From: Neoscytalidium dimidiatum
Taxonomy: Eukaryota > Ascomycota > Dothideomycetes > Botryosphaeriales > Botryosphaeriaceae
Direction of reading: 5' to 3'
NCBI GenBank assembly: GCA_037367355.1
Contig: CM074701.1
Location: 2,232,001-2,296,000, forward strand
DNA: 64,000 nt
Shown here: positions 58,545-64,000 of the stretch, piece by piece
Layout of the letters: every line of letters begins with the position of its first letter
Numbering within the stretch: position 1 is the first letter of the stretch
The notes under the pieces: model-generated
Databases searched by the model: none
Seen by the model: only the letters and a program-made list of their open reading frames with translations
Told to the model about the DNA's origin: nothing
Program-made: the position numbers and the translations under genes

Positions 58545-59696
58545 CTAGAAGGAGCTTACTAAAATGGCATGGAGTAGCACATGAGAATATGGCAATGGGG
58601 CGCCGTTCTCGTCGTTGGCTCTGAGAAGGCCGGGGATGCTGACCATGCTGCCGTCGGGTCGGGCCGCCCAATCGTACTTGAGTGCAGACAGCTGGGAGAA
58701 GAGCATGTAGGATACATCAGCTGCAGCATGGAAGACGCCAATCAGGTTTGCACGACGATCCGGGGATGCGCTGGCGGACAGCCAGGGCGAGAAAGCTAGC
58801 AGGAATTGATCGACGTGGTCTTCGATACGGGCATCTCGATGTGCTTTGAAAGAGGGATCTGCAGCCGGAGGAGGGTAGAGATAAGCAGTGAGACGACGCC
58901 AGTGAGACAGAGCCTGAAGGGCAGAGCGGGGCCTGTCAGGGCGTTGGTGGAGGACGCGCGGTAGCTCGGTCATGGTGGGTGGGAGGAGGTCGGCGCAAGT
59001 GACGAGGCGATAGACCAGTGCGTGCTTAATCAGCGCGGTGGGCCGGCGCGCCTCGGCCATCAGCGCAGCCAGCGGGGCGGGCAGGTGCGGCGTATCGAAG
59101 GCAGCCAGCGCCTCCTCCAGCGCCTCCTCCAGCTCCAGCTCCAGCTCCAGCTCCCTCCCCGTCTCCCCGACCCCCACACCCACGTCGCTGAAATTGTTCT
59201 CCACATGCACCTCTGCCTGGTCCAACATTGCCTTGACGCGTTTCCGCACCGTCTGGTCGTCCAATGGCTGCGGTAAGTGCTCCTGCCAGGTGCTCCGCCT
59301 GCGCCCGCCCGAGGCCACCGTGCTGCTCCGTTTGAGCTGCCCTTCGCTGGATTCGCCGCCCCTGCCTGTGTATCGATGCAGCCCACTCTTCTTTGTGCCT
59401 CGTCGCATCCACCAAAATGTCAGCGCGAATGTCAGCAGAGCCACCCCCGCCGCTGTTCCGACCACCGCTCCTGCAACTGCTCCTCCCGACACGCCTGACC
59501 CGCGCGCGGGTTGCTCTGTCACCGAGCTCGGGCTTGGACTTGGACTAGGAGCGTCGCTGTCGATCACTGTCGTGCTTGCGGATGCCACTGTCGATAACGT
59601 TGTCAATGCTGTCGTGGGAGAAGCAGTCTCGCCATTGCTGGCCGTGGAAATTCGAGTTGCCAACGTTGATGTCCTGCTCACGTCCGTTGCCGCCAT
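58545..59696 (-). CDS. Single-pass membrane protein with long cytosolic domain, unrecognised
   Basis: 383 residues from the ATG at 59696. A Ser/Thr-rich N-terminal ectodomain without a clear signal peptide leads to a Gly/Ala/Val membrane helix (GAVAGAVVGTAAGVALL, about 76-95) with a basic stop-transfer (RRGTKK). A cytosolic part with an acidic Glu-Leu run (ELELELELEEALEEAL) and a folded-looking C-terminus (WRRLTAYLYPPP, FHAAADVSYMLFSQL) follows. The family is not recognised. The final codons TTA-GTA-AGC contain a possible donor (gtaagc), so the annotated last four residues may be intron. Confidence 0.6.
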   Translation of the reverse strand: MAATDVSRTSTLATRISTASNGETASPTTALTTLSTVASASTTVIDSDAPSPSPSPSSVTEQPARGSGVSGGAVAGAVVGTAAGVALLTFALTFWWMRRGTKKSGLHRYTGRGGESSEGQLKRSSTVASGGRRRSTWQEHLPQPLDDQTVRKRVKAMLDQAEVHVENNFSDVGVGVGETGRELELELELEEALEEALAAFDTPHLPAPLAALMAEARRPTALIKHALVYRLVTCADLLPPTMTELPRVLHQRPDRPRSALQALSHWRRLTAYLYPPPAADPSFKAHRDARIEDHVDQFLLAFSPWLSASASPDRRANLIGVFHAAADVSYMLFSQLSALKYDWAARPDGSMVSIPGLLRANDENGAPLPYSHVLLHAILVSSF

Positions 59697-60281
59697 GGGC
59701 GGTCTTTGCAAAAGCAACCTGCACGCGCTTGGGCTTTTGCTTCTTTGCCAAGTTATGGTCTATCCGGCTGCCGCAGTTGTTGGTGTGGAGTGACCGAATG
59801 TACAAAGGATATGAGGCTGATGAGACTGTGCTGTCCGGTGCAGTTGAACACTAGGCTTAATATATCCTCAGAATCCCCCTTTTGCCGCTGCTAATTATAC
59901 TGTCGGATTTCGCAAGAGACGGACTGTCCAAGGACTTATTCGTCGGAGCCTCACTGGTTTCCCGAGTCATTTGATGGCGGCTTATCTGCAGCGTTGCCTC
60001 TCGTGCTTGCACCAATGCCCCGGGTCTGCACTCCGGCCATGGGCTAGACTCCGAACGCCTACGGATCGGCACACTTTCACTATGCTGGTGCTGAACCAAG
60101 CTCATCCAAGGCTGTCTTAAGGCGGGGTTCAGCCTCAAGAAGATCACCGTGCGGCGCCTTCTGCGGTTGGATTTCCCCGTAACCTGGGATGCTTCACATC
60201 TTGATCTCCCTGTCGGCGCTTCCATTTAATCTAGGACAATCAATATCGAGTTTTGAACCAGAGGCTTTCGGAGTCATTCTC
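59697..60281. other. Divergent intergenic region
   Basis: 585 bp upstream of the Hsp70-like gene, no gene supported. Confidence 0.45.
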
Positions 60282-62471
60282 ATGGCTTCAACATCCTGGC
60301 GTCCCGATGTCGTAGTTGCTATTGATTTTGGCATGACTTTTACAGGTTTGCGCTACTTCAATACCAAAGAAGGCACGTTTTGACCGGTTTCGTGAATGCA
60401 GGCGTTGCTTATTCCAGAGCTCCGGAATGGTCTCGGCCCATCACCATCCAACAGTGGCCTGGCAGGTTGGGTATCGAATTCGCGAACAAAGTCATGACCG
60501 CAGTCGCATTCAGCGTGCATGATGGAACTCCCACTGCCTGGGGATTCCTCTGCGAGGACCCAGATAATCCAGGAGCACCCAGGCCGGACTTCCGGGTTGA
60601 AGATCTTTTCAAGCTTCACATTGATCCCGACTTCCGCGACAGTCACGATGCTGCTCCGACATCTCATCATGCACAGACCTGGTTTTGGAAATACATGGAC
60701 TGCCTTCATGAGTTCCTTCAAAATTACTTCACCGACAGAATCCCGAGGTGGGCCACTAGGAAGGTCGAATTCGTTTTCAGCGTACCGACAACATGGAAGA
60801 ACCCCGCCATGATCGCGCAGATCAAACGGATCCTTGGCGATGCCGGATTTGGTCAGATAGAGAGCCATAGACTCATCATCTCGCTGACCGAGGCTGAGGC
60901 CGCAGCCGTATATGCCGCCAATGAACAATACCGACAAGACGACGTCATCCTTGTTTGTGACGCCGGCGGAGGTACCACCGATGTCAACATCCTGAAAATT
61001 GCATCCGTCGAGCCCTGCACCAAATTAACTCAGCTCTCGTGTGTGGAAGGCAGGATTATTGGTTCAGCATTGATTGACAGACAGTTGTCCGCAATGATCG
61101 AGCAACGGCTTGAGCTAGTTAAAAATCGTATTCATGGTCGGCCGCAAGAACTCGCAGATCACATGCTTTGCGGGAGATTCGAGTCAATCAAATGTCACTT
61201 TGGGACTGAAGCTTCAAACATGGATGTTCCACTGCCAGTACCGGGCTTGGAGCCTGGACTTGACTTTCCCGGGTCTAGAATAGAAAACTCAAAGATGATT
61301 ATAAAAAAGTAAGTATAACGTCAGATCTGATTTCTCATGATCAATGACTGACATGCTAGTAGGGAAGAATTGCAGCAGCTCTTTGATGAGCAAGTCAACA
61401 AGATTATCCAGCTCGTCGACTCGCAGCTGCGCAAGCTTCGAGACACCCACGTTGAAGAAGTTGTGGTTCAGTATCCCACTTGGTAGAGAACAGGCAATAA
61501 GCTGACTTGTATCAGTCCTACATTGTTGTATCCGGCGGCCTTGGGAGTTCCCCATATCTCCGACAGCGGCTGAGGGACCACTACCAGACCGGAGCTGGGC
61601 ATGTGCACTCCAACATCTACAACTTAGAAATTCTGCTTGCAGAAGAGCCGTAAGTGCAGCACTGTTGACAAGGCACCATCTCTAAGCTGAGACACATAGG
61701 CAACTCGCCGTATGTCATGGCTTGGTTATGAACCGCGTCCAAGAAATCGCATGCGATAGTATCGTATATACATCTCGGTGCTGCCGCGCCAGCTACGGTA
61801 TCGTCTGCCGTGAGAGATACGACAAGCACCGCCATGTCGACGAAGATATCAAAGTAGACCCCCACGACAAGAAGAAATGGGTCGATGGTCAGATCCACTG
61901 GGTCATCAGGAAGGTATTACCTCCGTTACCTTGTTTCCAGTCCATTCTTCCTTCCAGATCTCTTTCCTCGCCTACCAGCAAGAACTTCAAGAAGAACATT
62001 GGCGAGGTTGAAAAACCAACTCTGACAAGCATACAGGGCGAGCCTATCGACGTCGCCCACGGCATCTCCTACAAGTACCGCCTCAAGCGCGCCCTCGGCA
62101 CCGAGCGCCAGCCCTGGCGCACCCAGATCGTCATGTCACCCTTGCCCCCGGACCGCCTGCCTCGCAGTCTCAAGCACGACGGCGGCGTCGTGCGGGTCTG
62201 CAAGATAGAATCTACCCTCGATCACGCGGATATGGTGCGCAGGAATGCCAAATGGTACCACCTTGCCCGCGAGTATTGGCTCGCCGAGTTCGACATGCGC
62301 ATTTTGATCGGGCCTGCGGATCTGCGGTTCCAGCTGGTGGGGCAGAGCGGACCGAAGGCGGAGAAGGGCGTGGAGGTTGAGTGGGACGTACCGGATAGGA
62401 GCGGTGGTGGTGGAGGGAGGGGCAGGGATGGTCGCGGTGAGGAGGAGTGGGCTGGGATGTATAGGGCGTGA
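60282..62471 (+). CDS. Hsp70-like actin-fold ATPase (fungal non-canonical class)
   Basis: Exons 60282-60345, 60402-61308, 61363-61462 (or 61465), 61516-61649, 61700-61913 and 62037-62471, for about 617 residues. The three nucleotide-binding motifs are present: phosphate-1 AIDFGMTFTG, phosphate-2 VCDAGGGTTD (Asp208) and adenosine motif VVSGGLGSS. Intron 1 splits the phosphate-1 motif after ACA-G. The C-terminus is not an Hsp70 substrate-binding domain but a beta-rich piece (WVIRKGEPIDV...) that fungi carry in this divergent class, often near HET and STAND genes. Two introns are multiples of three or ambiguous by three bases, so the third exon end is uncertain. Chaperone activity is not established; ATP binding is likely. 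Confidence 0.85.
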
Positions 62472-63013
62472 TTGCATTTGAAAACATATCTTAGTGTCCG
62501 GCCGGTTTCCCGGTCGCGCAGTGGAATGATTGTGGCAGGGCCTACGATGGTGGGTGAGGGAAGGCGGCCTCTTTGCTGCTGCTGATTCGGTTGTAATACA
62601 ATGCAAGATACATGGATAATTTTGAACAGCTTGGATTTCCATTTGTGGCTCACAGTTAGCCTGGTTATATTCCCGCTTTTTCGCGGTCTGCCTGGTCTGC
62701 CTTCGGTGGCGCATCGAGAGCCTGCACCCGGGCCCTTGGGCATCTGGACTGGACGGGATCCCTACCTGACAGCTATGATTGGTGGTGTGTGATTTCAGCG
62801 GCTGTTGGAAAAACGCTACTGACCTATCCAGACGCAGCTGCATTTGAGGAGCATGGCATGAAGCTCAAGGCTGAACTGGCTACGCTACACCAGCTGCTGC
62901 GCCTTGTCAGCAGCCCCGCTATGTCTTGAGCAGGCACCAATATTCATCCAACCTACATTCAACAGCCTCCTCATTTTCTGTTCGTGATTTCTCATGAGCG
63001 CATTTTCTCAATT
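62472..63013. other. Intergenic region
   Basis: 540 bp between two co-oriented genes, no gene supported. Confidence 0.45.
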
Positions 63014-64000
63014 ATGGTGGATCCTTTCACCGCTTTCGCTGCCGCCGGAAACGTCGCGCAATTCCTTGTGTACGGCGCTCAGATCGTCTGTAAAAGCAAC
63101 GAGTTACGCAAGTCACAGTCCGGAGCCTTATTGGAGCACGAGCAGATATCCCTGATTACTGGTGATCTTTCCAAAGTTGCCGCCGGCTTGCAATCATTTC
63201 TTACTGCTGCAAAATCGAGCGGACCTTTAGATGAAGATGACGAGGCTCTGCTCGAAATCTGCAGTGGCTGCGAGCAGCTGGCGCAGATACTCCTGGATGC
63301 CCTTCGACGGGTGATGGCGCAAAGGAAGCAAGGAAAATGGAAGAGCATCAGAAATGCACTGAAGATTGTGTGGTCGAAGAAGGAAATCAACGATGTTGAA
63401 CAAAGATTGTCCGCGTTCAGAGACCAGCTGGCGTTACGTATCTTGTTACAGTCCAAGTATGTTTCAACTTCTCAAATCTGAATATTCATACCAGTTTTGG
63501 CATTAACTTCCTCAGGTACAAGCTGGACTCCACCGAGGCACAACAGAACCAGTTTTGAAAATCCTTGGATACGGCGACACAAACGTTGTTAAGGTCTTTC
63601 GCACGTACATACCAACGCCTCAAGGATGGAATTGATGCTCAGACGGCTGCGATTGAAGGGCTGCATGAACAGACAGAATCAGTTGTCCGTCAAGAAGGCC
63701 AGGATATCCGTCTTCAAATCGCCACGGCCCAAGCTCGGGTTGAGGAACTTACGATTCAGAGCGCAGGTGGAACACGAGCAGTTCTCAACTCTCAATCTGA
63801 CCTCTTAATTCAAATCGACCATGCGAATGATCAGAGAAGAGAAGAGATTGACCATCTTCAAGCTAACATGGAGCGCATGAGACAAGATGCGGCGCAGCAG
63901 TTCGAATCACTGAAGCACCAAATTCAAGCATTGCATAACGATCTGAAAGATCTCGCTTTAATAATGGCAGAAAGCGTCAAAAAGCAGGAGAAGAAAGAGC
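63014..64000 (+). pseudogene. STAND/NACHT-type N-terminal module with in-frame TGA, 3' end outside window
   Basis: Exon 1 is 63014-63456, starting MVDPFTAFAAAGNVAQFLVYG, the typical start of fungal STAND N-terminal helical domains. After the intron 63457-63515 the frame continues (KYKLDSTEAQQNQF) into TGA at 63556-63558, then resumes KSLDTATQTLL and stays open to the window edge as a long coiled coil (RREEIDHLQANMERMRQ). A single C-to-T change would turn CGA into this TGA. The family usually carries an NTPase and repeats further on, which the window does not show. An alternative acceptor at 63593 would skip the TGA in frame, but would delete a conserved-looking segment. Hence pseudogene, allelic nonsense or unusual splicing. 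Confidence 0.55.

Noticed and set aside
1..64000. tRNA, rRNA genes or CRISPR arrays
   Set aside because: I looked for GTTCRANNC-type T-loops with matching arms and for regular spaced repeats and found none that held up by eye.

Overview
The window reads as nuclear DNA of a filamentous ascomycete (Pezizomycotina, possibly Dothideomycetes; the class cannot be fixed from the sequence alone). Genes are GC-rich, widely spaced and on both strands. Their introns are mostly 50-70 nt with GT..AG ends and CTNAC-like branch sites. The content is typical of filamentous fungi: HET-domain, NACHT/STAND-type and DUF6594 proteins, a chitin synthase regulator, secreted plant-wall hydrolases, and a WASp with a long polyproline tract. 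All gene models below were spliced by hand from reading frame and splice signals.

Layout. 0-33 kb is a conventional gene-bearing stretch. It holds a 5'-truncated type I glutamine synthetase/FluG-like gene, a membrane-anchored GH3 beta-glucosidase, a three-gene copper block, a GH5 endoglucanase, the XPF/Rad1 repair nuclease, a small unrecognised protein, the WASp homologue, a secreted L-asparaginase, the Skt5/Chs4 chitin synthase activator and the mitochondrial assembly factor CBP4. The copper block is a BIM1/X325-like GPI protein, a Ctr copper transporter and a Met-rich metalloreductase. 33.2-38.8 kb is an AT-rich gene graveyard: three solo-LTR-like insertions with intact 5-bp target duplications, a DUF6594 pseudogene broken by two of them, and a degraded retropepsin-like gene. 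38.8-42.3 kb carries an aldo-keto reductase with a signal peptide and a small secreted protein.

44-64 kb is an accessory region dominated by families linked to fungal non-self recognition and signalling: a HET-domain protein, a C2H2-like zinc-finger protein, an AAA+ ATPase, two single-pass membrane proteins, a helical-N-terminus protein with a PPSY motif, an Hsp70-like actin-fold ATPase and a STAND-type N-terminal module that has an in-frame TGA and runs off the window end.

How genes may work together: the BIM1-like, Ctr and metalloreductase genes can be read as one extracellular copper capture, reduction and import module. GH3 and GH5 would act in beta-glucan/cellulose breakdown. WASp and Skt5/Chs4 both act in polarised growth and wall synthesis. 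Functional coupling in the 44-64 kb region is inferred from family composition only.
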